This document shows positions 34,025 through 46,519 of a stretch of DNA of 64,000 bases, one piece after another; position 1 is the stretch's first letter, and the number at the start of each line of letters is the position of its first letter. The position numbers and the translations under genes are program-made. This DNA comes from Streptomyces justiciae. Its GTDB lineage: Bacteria; Actinomycetota; Actinomycetes; Streptomycetales; Streptomycetaceae. Location: positions 25,466 to 89,465 of the forward strand of contig NZ_JADDXU010000031.1 of assembly GCF_015163075.1 (NCBI RefSeq), given 5' to 3'. Below the pieces are notes generated by a model that saw only the letters and a program-made list of their open reading frames with translations, ran no database searches and had not been told where the DNA came from.

Positions 34025-36016
34025 ATGGCGGACTTCCGCCGTCAGCCGGAGTGGCAGCAACAGGCCGACCGGCACAGCACGTTGATCGACCCGGTCCTCA
34101 CCGTGAAGCCCATCTCACGGTTCGACTACACCGCACGCCGCCAGGTCACCGCGATCGACCACGCCCTGGTCTTCGCGACGGCGGGCGGGGCGTACGACGT
34201 CTACGTCCCGCCGCACCGCCCCAGCCGCACGGACGCCGCGACCCGCCGCTACACCTCCGTCTACGAGGTCGACATGGGCAGCCACCCGGTCCGCCTCGAC
34301 CTCCAGCTGCCCAGCGACGACGACGCGTTCGCCTTCGGCGCGACGGCCGACCTGACCTGGCGGGTGCACGACCCCGAGGCCTTCGTCCGCAGCGGCGAGC
34401 GGGACGTACCGACCCGACTGACCCGCGAACTCCAGCAGTTCGCCCGCCCGGTCAGCCGCGGCTACTCCATCGAGGACAGCGCGACGGCGGAGGCGGCCGT
34501 GCAACAGGCCCTGTCCGTCGGCTCCTTCGCCGCCGGCATCGGCCTGACGGTCACCTGTGTGCTCCGGCTCAGCCTCGACGACGAGGCGATCGCCCACCGG
34601 CGGCGGCAACGGGCGCTGCGCTACGAGACGGACATGCTCGACCCCGAGCACGCGTACCGGATGCGGGCGGCGCAGCAGAGCTTCGAGCTGGAGGCGCTGC
34701 AACAGCGTCAGCAGCAGCAACTGGTCGCCGAGAAGATCCACTTCTACCAGTACTGGCTCCAGCACGGCGGGGTCGGCGCCTGGGCCCTCCACCTCGCCGC
34801 CCACCCCGAGGACACCCAGCTCGTCATCAACAACATCCACCAGGACCAACTGACCTTCATCAAAACCCAGTTGGAACTGATCAGCGGCGACGACCTGGAG
34901 GACTACCAGAAGGCCGAGTCCCTGAAACAGATCCGCCAGGAAATCGACGACCTCCTCCACAGAAGAACCCAGCCTCCGAACGCCCCCGGGGGTGAACTCC
35001 CCGCCGCTCCGGGCCCCGCCTACCCGGGGGAGACGGCCACACCGGGGGTGCCGTACGTCCCGGGGGCGGGCCCCGCGCCGACAACGCTGTACGGGCCGGG
35101 GTCGGGGCCGGGGACGGGAGCGCCGTACGCGCCGGGGACGGGGCCGGGGCCGGTGCCGGGAGCGCCGTACGGGCCGGGGACGGGGCCGGGGCCGGTGCCG
35201 GGAGCACCGTACGCGCCGGGGACGGGTCCCTCACCGGCAACGCCGACCTCGGGATACGGACCGCCACCGGGGACGCCGTACGTGCCGGGAGCAGGCCCGG
35301 TACCGGGCGAGGCGTATCCGCCGGGCAACGGAACGCCACCGGGAGGGCCCTACGTACCGGGGCCCGTGCCGGGCGGGGCGTATCCGCCGGGGACGGGGGG
35401 CCTGCCGGGCGGGGCGTATCCGCCGGGAGCGGAAGGCCTGCCGGGCGAGGCGTACCCGCCGGGGGCCGGGGCCGTGCCGGGAGGGCCCTACGTACCACCG
35501 GTGCCGGGCGGCGGTGGATACCCGACCGGAAACGGGCCGCTGGCCGGGGTGCCCTACGTGCCCGGCCAGGCCCCGGGCCCAGCCGCCCCGCCCTCGCCGC
35601 ACCACCCTGCCGGCGCACCGCCGTCCTCCCCGTACCAACCCACCGGCGCACCCCCGCCCTCCTCCCCGCACGCCGCACCCTCCCCATACGCCTCGGGCGG
35701 CGCATCCACGCCCGGGGCGCCGAGCTCCCCTCCCCCGGCATCAGCCCCCGGCACCGCCACCGCGCCGACCCCGCCAGGCGGCCCCGTCCCGGTCACCCCA
35801 CCCGCGCCGGGACCGTTCGCCCCCGCCCAGCCCAGCGCCCCCATCCAAGCCAGCGCCCCCGCCCAGCCCAGCGCCCCCATCCAAGCCAGCGCCCCCGCCC
35901 AGCCCAGCGCCCCCGCCCAAGCCAGCGCCCCCGTCCAAGCCAGCGCCCCCGCCCCACCGGAGCCGCCCCCCGCGCCGCCCGCCGGGTCACCCGCCCCCGA
36001 CGCGGAGCCCTCATGA
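34025..36016 (+). CDS. SPFH/band-7-like protein with Pro/Gly-rich tail
   Basis: The 663-residue protein has an N-terminal domain (about 10-200) that reads as an SPFH/prohibitin-like beta-domain (ALVFATAGGAYDVYVPPHRP, FGATADLTWRVHDPEAFVRS), then a charged helical segment (about 200-315, RAAQQSFELEALQQRQQQQL) typical of SPFH coiled coils. Residues 318-663 are low-complexity Pro/Gly/Ala with tandem repeats (GAPYAPGTGPGPVP and QPSAPIQASAPA). No membrane segment is evident. It starts 3 bp after the NTPase gene and overlaps the PycTM gene by 4 bp. SPFH proteins build membrane scaffolds, which would suit an effector platform; this is inferred. Confidence 0.65.
   Translation: MADFRRQPEWQQQADRHSTLIDPVLTVKPISRFDYTARRQVTAIDHALVFATAGGAYDVYVPPHRPSRTDAATRRYTSVYEVDMGSHPVRLDLQLPSDDDAFAFGATADLTWRVHDPEAFVRSGERDVPTRLTRELQQFARPVSRGYSIEDSATAEAAVQQALSVGSFAAGIGLTVTCVLRLSLDDEAIAHRRRQRALRYETDMLDPEHAYRMRAAQQSFELEALQQRQQQQLVAEKIHFYQYWLQHGGVGAWALHLAAHPEDTQLVINNIHQDQLTFIKTQLELISGDDLEDYQKAESLKQIRQEIDDLLHRRTQPPNAPGGELPAAPGPAYPGETATPGVPYVPGAGPAPTTLYGPGSGPGTGAPYAPGTGPGPVPGAPYGPGTGPGPVPGAPYAPGTGPSPATPTSGYGPPPGTPYVPGAGPVPGEAYPPGNGTPPGGPYVPGPVPGGAYPPGTGGLPGGAYPPGAEGLPGEAYPPGAGAVPGGPYVPPVPGGGGYPTGNGPLAGVPYVPGQAPGPAAPPSPHHPAGAPPSSPYQPTGAPPPSSPHAAPSPYASGGASTPGAPSSPPPASAPGTATAPTPPGGPVPVTPPAPGPFAPAQPSAPIQASAPAQPSAPIQASAPAQPSAPAQASAPVQASAPAPPEPPPAPPAGSPAPDAEPS
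35099..35222. repeat. Coding Gly-Pro tandem repeats
   Basis: About three imperfect 39-42 bp units of a GGGGACGGGGCCGGGGCC type encode PGTGPGPVPGAPYGPG-like peptides in the tail of the SPFH-like protein. The repeats are in frame and expected to vary between strains. Confidence 0.7.
35826..35952. repeat. Coding 36-bp tandem repeats
   Basis: Three to four units of about 36 bp (GCCCAGCCCAGCGCCCCC and ATCCAAGCCAGCGCCCCC halves) encode QPSAPIQASAPA repeats near the end of the SPFH-like protein. Arms are nearly identical at nucleotide level, so recent duplication or slippage is likely. Not a CRISPR: the units are head to tail without spacers. Confidence 0.75.
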
Positions 36017-36525
36017 CCGCCCCCGTCACCGCTCCCCCGGGCCGCCAGGTCGCCGAGCGCCTCCTCACCGACATGCGCGGCGAGATAGCCCGCGCCGACA
36101 GCAAGGCGTCCGTGCTGGTCGCGGCGCTCGGGATGACCGCCGGGGTGTTCAGCGGGCTGGTGGCGGGCCAGCAGTGGAGCCCCCAGTCGCTCTCAGCCCC
36201 CGGCGCTGTCCTGTGGTGGGCCGGAGTCGTCGCGTTCGCCCTGTCGCTGTTCGCCCTGCTGCTCGCCGTACTGCCCCGGTACGGCACCGGCGAATGGGCC
36301 CCGGGACGCCCCCTCTGCTACTTCGGCGACGTCCAACGGGCCGTACGCGACGGCCGGCTGGCCGAGGCCCTCGCCGACACCGAACGCGACCCTGCCGCCG
36401 GCCTCACCGCGTCCCTCACCGAGACCAGCCTCATCGCCGCCCGCAAGCACCAGTGGATCCGCGCCGGCCTGATCACCTTCTGCGCGGGCGCGCTGCTGCT
36501 CCCCGCGGGCCTGCTGACCGGCTGA
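36013..36525 (+). CDS. PycTM-type (Pycsar effector, DUF5706-like) membrane protein
   Basis: The 170-residue protein has a short cytosolic N-terminus, ARADSKASVLVAALGMTAGV leading into a first membrane helix (33-52), a second (66-88), a cytosolic stretch with YFGDVQRAVRDGRLAEALAD, and a third helix (149-167) after TSLIAARKHQWIR. The ADSKAS entry and the Lys-rich second helix entry match the PycTM/DUF5706 family, whose members are membrane-disrupting effectors of Pycsar cyclic-pyrimidine defence. It starts inside the stop of the SPFH-like gene (ATGA), and is in the same operon as the cyclase-like gene, which supports the assignment. Confidence 0.75.
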   Translation: MTAPVTAPPGRQVAERLLTDMRGEIARADSKASVLVAALGMTAGVFSGLVAGQQWSPQSLSAPGAVLWWAGVVAFALSLFALLLAVLPRYGTGEWAPGRPLCYFGDVQRAVRDGRLAEALADTERDPAAGLTASLTETSLIAARKHQWIRAGLITFCAGALLLPAGLLTG

Positions 36526-36574
36526 GCCCGCCCACACACACGTACCCCACCCTCACACGCGCAGAAGGAGCCCC

Positions 36575-37918
36575 ATGTCCCAACCACCAGACCCGGTCGC
36601 CGGCACCCCACAACAACAGCACCCCACAGCACCACCCCCACCCCAGTACCCCGCGACCCCACCACCACCCTCGTACCCGACGGCAGCCGCACCCCAGTAC
36701 CCGACAGCACCCTCCCCGCAGTACCCCACGGCACCACCCCCGCAGTACCCCACGGGCCCCGACGCCCAGTACGCATCCGGCGCCGCCCCGCAGTACTACC
36801 CCGCCGCCCCACCACCCCAGTACCCCACAGCACCCGCGACCCCGTACCCCACCGCCGCACCACCCCAGTACCCGACCACCCCGCCCGCCCCCAGCACGAC
36901 ACCCGCGCCCACCCCCCACATCCCCCCGCACCCCACCCCCATCCCCACCCCCGCCCCCGCCCCCGACGACCTCGACTACCGCCACCTCGGCTCCCGGGTC
37001 CACGTCGCCGCACACCAGCGCGGTGCCGACGCCACCGCCATAGGGAGCCTGCTCGTCCACGTGCCGAGCCTCATCGTGAGCGCGGCCGTGGTCGGCACCA
37101 TCGCGTTCGCGTTGTTCGGCGAGGCCGGCGGCTGGATCGTCGTCCTCGCCTGGCTGGCCACCGGAGGTCTCGTCTTCCACCGCCCCACCGAGCTCGCCTT
37201 CGCCCGCCGCGTCCTCAAGCTCCGCGCCCCGCTGGCCCAGGAGCAGGCCCGGCTCGAACCGATCTGGCGTGAGGTCACCGCCCGCGCCGGCATCGAGGCG
37301 CACAGCTACGAGCTGATGGTGGAGAACAGCCCCGAGCTCAACGCCTCCGCGGTCGCCGGACACGTCGTCAGCGTCACGACGTACGCCCTCAACGAGATCC
37401 CCAGCAGCAACCTGGCCGCCGTACTCGCCCATGAACTCGGCCACCACACCGGCGGCCACGCCTGGGCCGGCCTGCTCGGCTACTGGTACTCGCTGCCCGG
37501 CCGGATCGCCTGGACCGTCACGAAGTTCGTGGCGCGCATCGCCCTCGCCATCGCCGCTGTGCTGTCCTGGCGGGCCTATCTCCTGGTCACGTTCGTCATC
37601 GGGATGTGTCTCGTCGGCGGGTTCGTCGCGGCCTGGTACGCCACGCTGCCCCTCGTCCTCGCCCCGTATCTGCTCGCCTACACGGGCCGCAAGGCCGAGC
37701 TGCGCGCCGACCAGCAGGCCGCCGTCCTCGGTTTCGCCGGGCAGATGACCCAGGTGCTGTACCAGTTGCAGGCGGCGGAGGACCGCGAGAAGGCGCAGGT
37801 CGTGGCGGCCGGTCACCGTCTCAAGGAGCCCGGCGCGTTCGCCCGGCTGCTGTCCACCCACCCGGACAACCACACCCGCATCCGCGCCCTGGAGCCGTAC
37901 CTGCGCACCGGCCTCTGA
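36575..37918 (+). CDS. M48-family metallopeptidase with Pro/Tyr-rich N-terminus
   Basis: The 447-residue protein starts with about 125 residues of Pro/Gln/Tyr repeats (PPPQYPTAP, like the tail of the SPFH-like protein). Two hydrophobic helices follow (SLLVHVPSLIVSAAVVGTIA, GGWIVVLAWLATGGLVFHRP). The zinc site is HELGH (286-290) with the third ligand Glu375 in RKAELRADQQAAVLGF. Two more hydrophobic helices lie between. This is the HtpX/Ste24-like topology. It is 49 bp after the PycTM gene and closes the operon. It may process or degrade a membrane target when the system fires; this is inferred. Confidence 0.8.
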   Translation: MSQPPDPVAGTPQQQHPTAPPPPQYPATPPPPSYPTAAAPQYPTAPSPQYPTAPPPQYPTGPDAQYASGAAPQYYPAAPPPQYPTAPATPYPTAAPPQYPTTPPAPSTTPAPTPHIPPHPTPIPTPAPAPDDLDYRHLGSRVHVAAHQRGADATAIGSLLVHVPSLIVSAAVVGTIAFALFGEAGGWIVVLAWLATGGLVFHRPTELAFARRVLKLRAPLAQEQARLEPIWREVTARAGIEAHSYELMVENSPELNASAVAGHVVSVTTYALNEIPSSNLAAVLAHELGHHTGGHAWAGLLGYWYSLPGRIAWTVTKFVARIALAIAAVLSWRAYLLVTFVIGMCLVGGFVAAWYATLPLVLAPYLLAYTGRKAELRADQQAAVLGFAGQMTQVLYQLQAAEDREKAQVVAAGHRLKEPGAFARLLSTHPDNHTRIRALEPYLRTGL

Positions 37919-37934
37919 ACCACCCGGGAACGCC

Positions 37935-37975
37935 GAAGGGCGGCCACCCCGTACGAAACGAGGTGACCGCCCTTC
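37935..37975. terminator. Shared terminator of rpoC and the M48 gene
   Basis: GAAGGGCGGCCACC and GGTGACCGCCCTTC form a 14-bp stem with one mismatch, between the convergent stop codons of the M48 gene and rpoC. It can act on both strands. Confidence 0.8.
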
Positions 37976-37994
37976 AGGACTTCAGAACCAACTA

Positions 37995-41894
<3,900 letters not shown>

Positions 41895-41952
41895 TATGCG
41901 TCAATCCCTCTCAGGGTCGTAAGTCTTGGGGTCTGATACGGGGGTCCTGGGG

Positions 41953-41981
41953 CCGGGGACCTGCTGGACGCAGGCCCCCGG
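41953..41981 (-). promoter_or_regulatory. Hairpin in the rpoB-rpoC gap
   Basis: CCGGGG-A-CCTGC pairs with GCAGG-C-CCCCGG around a TGGAC loop, an 11-bp stem with one mismatch. It begins just beyond the rpoB stop codon. A hairpin between the two large subunits could be a processing site that balances their levels. Function is inferred. Confidence 0.45.
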
Positions 41982-41988
41982 ACTCCCG

Positions 41989-44900
41989 TCAGACCTCTTC
42001 GACGCTGCTCGGCTCGCGCCGGGACAGGTCGATGCCGAGCTCCTCCGCAGCGCGGAAGACATCCTCGTCGGTGTCGCGCATCTCGATGGACATGCCGTCC
42101 GAGGACAGCACCTCCACGTTGAGGCACAGGGACTGCATTTCCTTGATGAGCACCTTGAAGGACTCGGGAATGCCGGGCTCGGGGATGTTCTCGCCCTTGA
42201 CGATGGCCTCGTAGACCTTCACGCGGCCGGTGACGTCGTCGGACTTGATGGTCAGCAGCTCCTGGAGGGCGTACGCGGCGCCGTAAGCCTCCAGCGCCCA
42301 CACCTCCATCTCACCGAAGCGCTGGCCACCGAACTGAGCCTTACCACCCAGCGGCTGCTGGGTGATCATCGAGTACGGACCGGTCGAGCGGGCGTGCAGC
42401 TTGTCGTCGACCAGGTGGTGCAGCTTCAGGATGTACATGTAGCCGACCGAGATCGGGTCCGGGAACGGCTCACCGCTACGGCCGTCGAACAGCCGCGCCT
42501 TACCGGTCGGGAGCACCATGCGCTCGCCGTCGCGGTTCGGGATGGTGTGGTTCAGCAGACCCGCGAGCTCGTCCTCACGCGCACCGTCGAAGACCGGGGT
42601 CGCGACGTTGGTGCCCGGCGCGACGGAGTCGGCGCCGATCGCCTGGAGGCGCTGCGCCCACTCGTCGGCGAGACCGGAGACGTCCCAGCCGCGGCTGGCG
42701 AGCCAGCCGAGGTGGATCTCCAGGACCTGTCCCGGGTTCATTCGGGACGGCACACCGAGCGGGTTGAGGATGATGTCGACGGGGGTCCCGTCCTCGAGGA
42801 ACGGCATGTCCTCGATGGGCAGGATCTTGGAGATGACACCCTTGTTGCCGTGTCGGCCGGCGAGCTTGTCACCGTCCGTGATCTTGCGCTTCTGCGCCAC
42901 GTAGACACGAACCAGCTGGTTCACGCCCGGCGGCAGCTCGTCGCCTTCCTCACGGTCGAAGACGCGGACGCCGATGACCTTGCCGATCTCGCCGTGCGGC
43001 ACCTTCAGGGAGGTGTCGCGGACCTCGCGCGCCTTCTCACCGAAGATCGCGCGGAGCAGGCGCTCCTCGGGGGTCAGCTCGGTCTCGCCCTTGGGCGTGA
43101 CCTTGCCGACGAGGATGTCGCCGGCGACGACCTCGGCACCGATCCGGATGATGCCGCGCTCGTCGAGGTCGGCGAGGACCTCCTCGGAGACGTTCGGGAT
43201 GTCCCGGGTGATCTCCTCGGGGCCGAGCTTGGTGTCACGGGCGTCGACCTCGTGCTCCTCGATGTGGATCGAGGAGAGGACGTCGTCCTGCACGAGGCGC
43301 TGCGACAGGATGATCGCGTCCTCGTAGTTGTGACCCTCCCACGGCATGAACGCCACGAGCAGGTTCTTGCCCAGCGCCATCTCGCCGTTCTCGGTGGCCG
43401 GACCGTCAGCCAGGACCTGGCCCTCGATGATCCGGTCGCCCTCGTTGACGATGACCTTCTGGTTGACCGAGGTGCCCTGGTTGGAGCGGGCGAACTTGGC
43501 CAGGCGGTACGTGATGTACGTGCCGTCGTCGTTGGCCGTGGTGATGTAGTCCGCGGAGACCTCCTGGACCACACCCGCCTTCTCGGCCTTGACCACGTCG
43601 CCGGCGTCGACGGCGGAGCGGTACTCCATGCCGGTGCCGACGAGCGGGGACTCGGACTTAATCAGCGGCACGGCCTGACGCATCATGTTCGCGCCCATGA
43701 GGGCACGGTTGGCGTCGTCGTGCTCGAGGAACGGGATCATGGCGGTCGCGACCGACACCATCTGGCGCGGCGAGACGTCCATGTAGTCCACGTCGTCACC
43801 GGGGACGTAGTCGACCTCGCCGCCACGGCGGCGGACCAGGACGCGGTTCTCGGTGAAGCGCATGCCGTCGTCGAGCGTGGCGTTGGCCTGCGCGATGACG
43901 AATCGGTCCTCTTCGTCGGCCGTCAGGTAGTCGACCTCGTCGGTGACGACACCGTCGACGACCTTGCGGTACGGCGTCTCCACGAAACCGAACGCGTTGA
44001 CGCGGCCGTAGGAGGCGAGCGAACCGATCAGACCGATGTTCGGGCCTTCGGGCGTCTCGATCGGGCACATACGGCCGTAGTGAGACGGGTGCACGTCACG
44101 GACCTCGAAGCCGGCCCGCTCACGGGACAGACCACCAGGGCCCAGCGCCGAGAGACGACGCTTGTGCGTCAGACCCGACAGCGGGTTGTTCTGGTCCATG
44201 AACTGCGACAGCTGGCTGGTGCCGAAGAACTCCTTGATGGAGGCGACGACCGGCCGGATGTTGATCAGGGTCTGCGGCGTGATCGCCTCGACGTCCTGGG
44301 TCGTCATGCGCTCGCGGACGACTCGCTCCATACGCGCCAGACCCGTACGGACCTGGTTCTGGATGAGCTCGCCGACGCTGCGCAGACGACGGTTGCCGAA
44401 GTGGTCGATGTCGTCGGTCTCGACGACGATGTTCGCGCCGCTGTCGCCGACCGTCTCGGTCTCGCCCGCGTGCAGCTTCACCAGGTACTTGATCGTCGAG
44501 ATGATGTCCTCGACGGTCAGGACGCCCGCGTCGAGCGGAGCCTCCGCACCCAGCTTCTTGTTGACCTTGTAGCGGCCGACCTTGGCGAGGTCGTAACGCT
44601 TCGGGTTGAAGTAGAGGTTCTCGAGCAGCGTCTGCGCGGCCTCACGCGTGGGGGGCTCGCCCGGACGCAGCTTGCGGTAGATGTCCAGCAGCGCGTCGTC
44701 CTGGCCCTGGGTGTGGTCCTTCTCCAGGGTGGCGCGCATGGACTCGTACTCGCCGAACTCCTCCAGGATCTGCTCGGTCGTCCAACCGAGAGCCTTGAGC
44801 AGGACGGTCACGGACTGCTTGCGCTTGCGGTCGATGCGCACACCGACCATGTCGCGCTTGTCGATCTCCATCTCCAGCCAGGCACCCCGGGACGGGATGA

Positions 44901-45474
44901 TCTTGGCGGAGAAGATGTCCTTGTCGGACGTCTTGTCGATCGAGGAGTCGAAGTAGACACCCGGCGAACGGACCAGCTGCGACACCACGACACGCTCGGT
45001 GCCGTTGATGACGAAGGTGCCCTTGTGGGTCATGAGCGGGAAGTCGCCCATGAAGACCGTCTGGGACTTGATCTCGCCGGTCTCGTTGTTGGTGAACTCA
45101 GCCGTCACGAAGAGCGGGGCCGCGTACGTGAAGTCGCGGTCCTTGCACTCGTCGATGCTGTTCTTCGGCGGCTCGAAACGGTGGTCACGGAACGTCAGCG
45201 ACATCGACCCGGAGAAGTCCTCGATCGGGGAGATCTCCTCGAAGATCTCCTCCAGACCGGACTTCGTGGGGACGTCCTGACCGGACTCCAGGGCCTCCTC
45301 GACCCGACTCTGCCAGGCGGTGTTCCCGAGCAGCCAGTCAAAGCTCTCGGTCTGCAGCGCGAGCAGGTTCGGAACCTCGAGAGGCTCCTTGATCTTTGCA
45401 AAGGAAATGCGCAGCGGGGCGGTGCTGGCGCCGTTGTTCGTATTCGCGGTCGAGGCGTTGCGCGAGGCGGCCAA
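41989..45474 (-). CDS. rpoB: DNA-directed RNA polymerase subunit beta
   Basis: The 1161-residue beta subunit carries the active centre with beta-prime. The start is TTG at 45474, preceded by GGAAGGA 7 nt upstream and giving the length usual for Streptomyces; an in-frame ATG at 45534 would add 20 unsupported residues. The rifampicin pocket reads FFGTSQLSQFMDQNNPLSGL and THKRRLSALGPGGLSRERAG, wild type at the common resistance sites. It is downstream of rplL by 539 bp and has its own candidate promoter. Confidence 0.97.
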   Translation of the reverse strand: MAASRNASTANTNNGASTAPLRISFAKIKEPLEVPNLLALQTESFDWLLGNTAWQSRVEEALESGQDVPTKSGLEEIFEEISPIEDFSGSMSLTFRDHRFEPPKNSIDECKDRDFTYAAPLFVTAEFTNNETGEIKSQTVFMGDFPLMTHKGTFVINGTERVVVSQLVRSPGVYFDSSIDKTSDKDIFSAKIIPSRGAWLEMEIDKRDMVGVRIDRKRKQSVTVLLKALGWTTEQILEEFGEYESMRATLEKDHTQGQDDALLDIYRKLRPGEPPTREAAQTLLENLYFNPKRYDLAKVGRYKVNKKLGAEAPLDAGVLTVEDIISTIKYLVKLHAGETETVGDSGANIVVETDDIDHFGNRRLRSVGELIQNQVRTGLARMERVVRERMTTQDVEAITPQTLINIRPVVASIKEFFGTSQLSQFMDQNNPLSGLTHKRRLSALGPGGLSRERAGFEVRDVHPSHYGRMCPIETPEGPNIGLIGSLASYGRVNAFGFVETPYRKVVDGVVTDEVDYLTADEEDRFVIAQANATLDDGMRFTENRVLVRRRGGEVDYVPGDDVDYMDVSPRQMVSVATAMIPFLEHDDANRALMGANMMRQAVPLIKSESPLVGTGMEYRSAVDAGDVVKAEKAGVVQEVSADYITTANDDGTYITYRLAKFARSNQGTSVNQKVIVNEGDRIIEGQVLADGPATENGEMALGKNLLVAFMPWEGHNYEDAIILSQRLVQDDVLSSIHIEEHEVDARDTKLGPEEITRDIPNVSEEVLADLDERGIIRIGAEVVAGDILVGKVTPKGETELTPEERLLRAIFGEKAREVRDTSLKVPHGEIGKVIGVRVFDREEGDELPPGVNQLVRVYVAQKRKITDGDKLAGRHGNKGVISKILPIEDMPFLEDGTPVDIILNPLGVPSRMNPGQVLEIHLGWLASRGWDVSGLADEWAQRLQAIGADSVAPGTNVATPVFDGAREDELAGLLNHTIPNRDGERMVLPTGKARLFDGRSGEPFPDPISVGYMYILKLHHLVDDKLHARSTGPYSMITQQPLGGKAQFGGQRFGEMEVWALEAYGAAYALQELLTIKSDDVTGRVKVYEAIVKGENIPEPGIPESFKVLIKEMQSLCLNVEVLSSDGMSIEMRDTDEDVFRAAEELGIDLSRREPSSVEEV

Positions 45475-45637
45475 GAGGGGGTCCTTCCGAGGGCTCGGAC
45501 TCACTACGCGCGTGCCGGTCCCTCTCCCGCGCACGAAGACAGAAGTCCCAGGTGAGGGAGTTTCGGTCGTCGTTGCTGAGGCGAGGGCAGACCCCTGGTG
45601 ACGGGCAGGGGACAGCTAACAGGCAGCGCAAAGGGTC
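45475..45637 (-). other. rpoB leader, non-coding
   Basis: Beyond the rpoB start there is no credible gene up to the rplL stop at 46014, a gap of 539 bp. This part is the rpoB 5' untranslated region if the promoter at 45638-45667 is used. It has an A/G-rich ribosome-binding stretch next to the TTG start but no named regulatory fold that I can identify. Confidence 0.4.
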
Positions 45638-45667
45638 AGTGTAGCCACTTGGCGCACTGATGTCCAG
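45638..45667 (-). promoter_or_regulatory. Candidate rpoB promoter
   Basis: On the minus strand CTGGAC is followed 18 nt later by TACACT. The -10 is good; the -35 is weaker than TTGACR. It would give rpoBC a start near 45630, about 155 nt before the TTG, independent of rplJL. Confidence 0.45.
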
Positions 45668-45938
45668 CCCCGATTTTCTTTGACCCTCGTCACCCTCAAC
45701 GCCTTCGGCATGCCTGCCCTCAACGCACGTTGATACTGCCCTCTTCGTCGCCGATCCATGCCTCGGATTCGGACCGTTCTGGCGACGCGTCCTGAGAATT
45801 GCGCGCTGCGTGCGGTTCGTCAAGGCCTGTCTCGCCCAAACCGGTCGCCACCAGGGGTGCTCGGAGGCACGGCGAAGATCACCATACCCCTCACGTCCTC
45901 GGGGACAACTCAGCCGCCACTGGAACCCCGAGAACGCC

Positions 45939-45972
45939 GAAGAGCGACCACCCGGATGGATGATCGCTCTTC
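45939..45972 (-). terminator. Hairpin after rplL (attenuator)
   Basis: GAAGAGCGACCA and TGATCGCTCTTC form a 12-bp stem with one mismatch and a 10-nt loop, about 40 bp after the rplL stop codon. It would partly separate the abundant rplJL transcript from rpoBC, as attenuators do in many bacteria. Confidence 0.65.
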
Positions 45973-46013
45973 AGCGCTACTGCGTTACAGGCCCCTGGGG
46001 CCTGCGAGAGGTC

Positions 46014-46394
46014 TTACTTGACCTCGACGGACGCGCCCGCGGCCTTGAGGGACTCGGCGGCCTTGTCAGCGGCCTCCTTGTTGACCTTCTCGAGGACCGG
46101 CTTCGGGGTGCCGTCGACGAGGTCCTTGGCCTCCTTCAGACCCAGGGAGGTCAGCTCACGCACGACCTTGATGACCTGGATCTTCTTCTCGCCGGCGCCG
46201 GTGAGGATGACGTCGAACTCGTCCTTCTCCTCAGCGGCCTCGACCGGGGCGCCCGGGGCACCCGGGGCGGCAACGGCGACGGCCGCGGCGGCGGTGACGT
46301 CGAACTTCTCCTCGAACGCCTTCACGAACTCGGAGAGCTGGATGAGGGTCATGCCCTCGAACTCGGCGAGCAGTTCGTCCTGGGTGAGAGCCAT
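46014..46394 (-). CDS. rplL: 50S ribosomal protein L7/L12
   Basis: L7/L12 forms the stalk that recruits translation GTPases. The 126-residue product starts MALTQDELLAEFEGMTLIQL at ATG 46394; an upstream in-frame ATG adds 7 unsupported residues. It has the helical N-terminal dimer domain, an Ala-rich hinge (AAAAVAVAAPGAPGAPVEAA), and the C-terminal domain VVRELTSLGLKEAKDLVDGT. It is 125 bp after rplJ. Confidence 0.98.
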   Translation of the reverse strand: MALTQDELLAEFEGMTLIQLSEFVKAFEEKFDVTAAAAVAVAAPGAPGAPVEAAEEKDEFDVILTGAGEKKIQVIKVVRELTSLGLKEAKDLVDGTPKPVLEKVNKEAADKAAESLKAAGASVEVK

Positions 46395-46519
46395 GATGGC
46401 TTCCTTCCAAATCAATTCGGCTGGTGCCGGATGTACATGTCTGGCGGGCGTACGTTCGGCCCGCTACGACCGCTTCCTTCGGCGGGGAGCCTCAGGCGGC
46501 GGTCATGATGCGAGCCGAG

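Noticed and set aside
31205..34075. A 956-residue minus-strand frame opposite the cyclase and NTPase genes.
   Set aside because: Low-complexity Arg/Gly/Pro composition and no ribosome site; the plus-strand genes have clear domains and coupled starts.
35099..35952. Possible CRISPR-like array.
   Set aside because: The repeats are in-frame, head-to-tail coding units without unique spacers, and no cas genes are present.
34992..37043. Second plus-strand frame rich in Arg/Pro across the SPFH tail.
   Set aside because: It is a +1 shadow of the proline-rich coding repeats, ending inside the protease gene.
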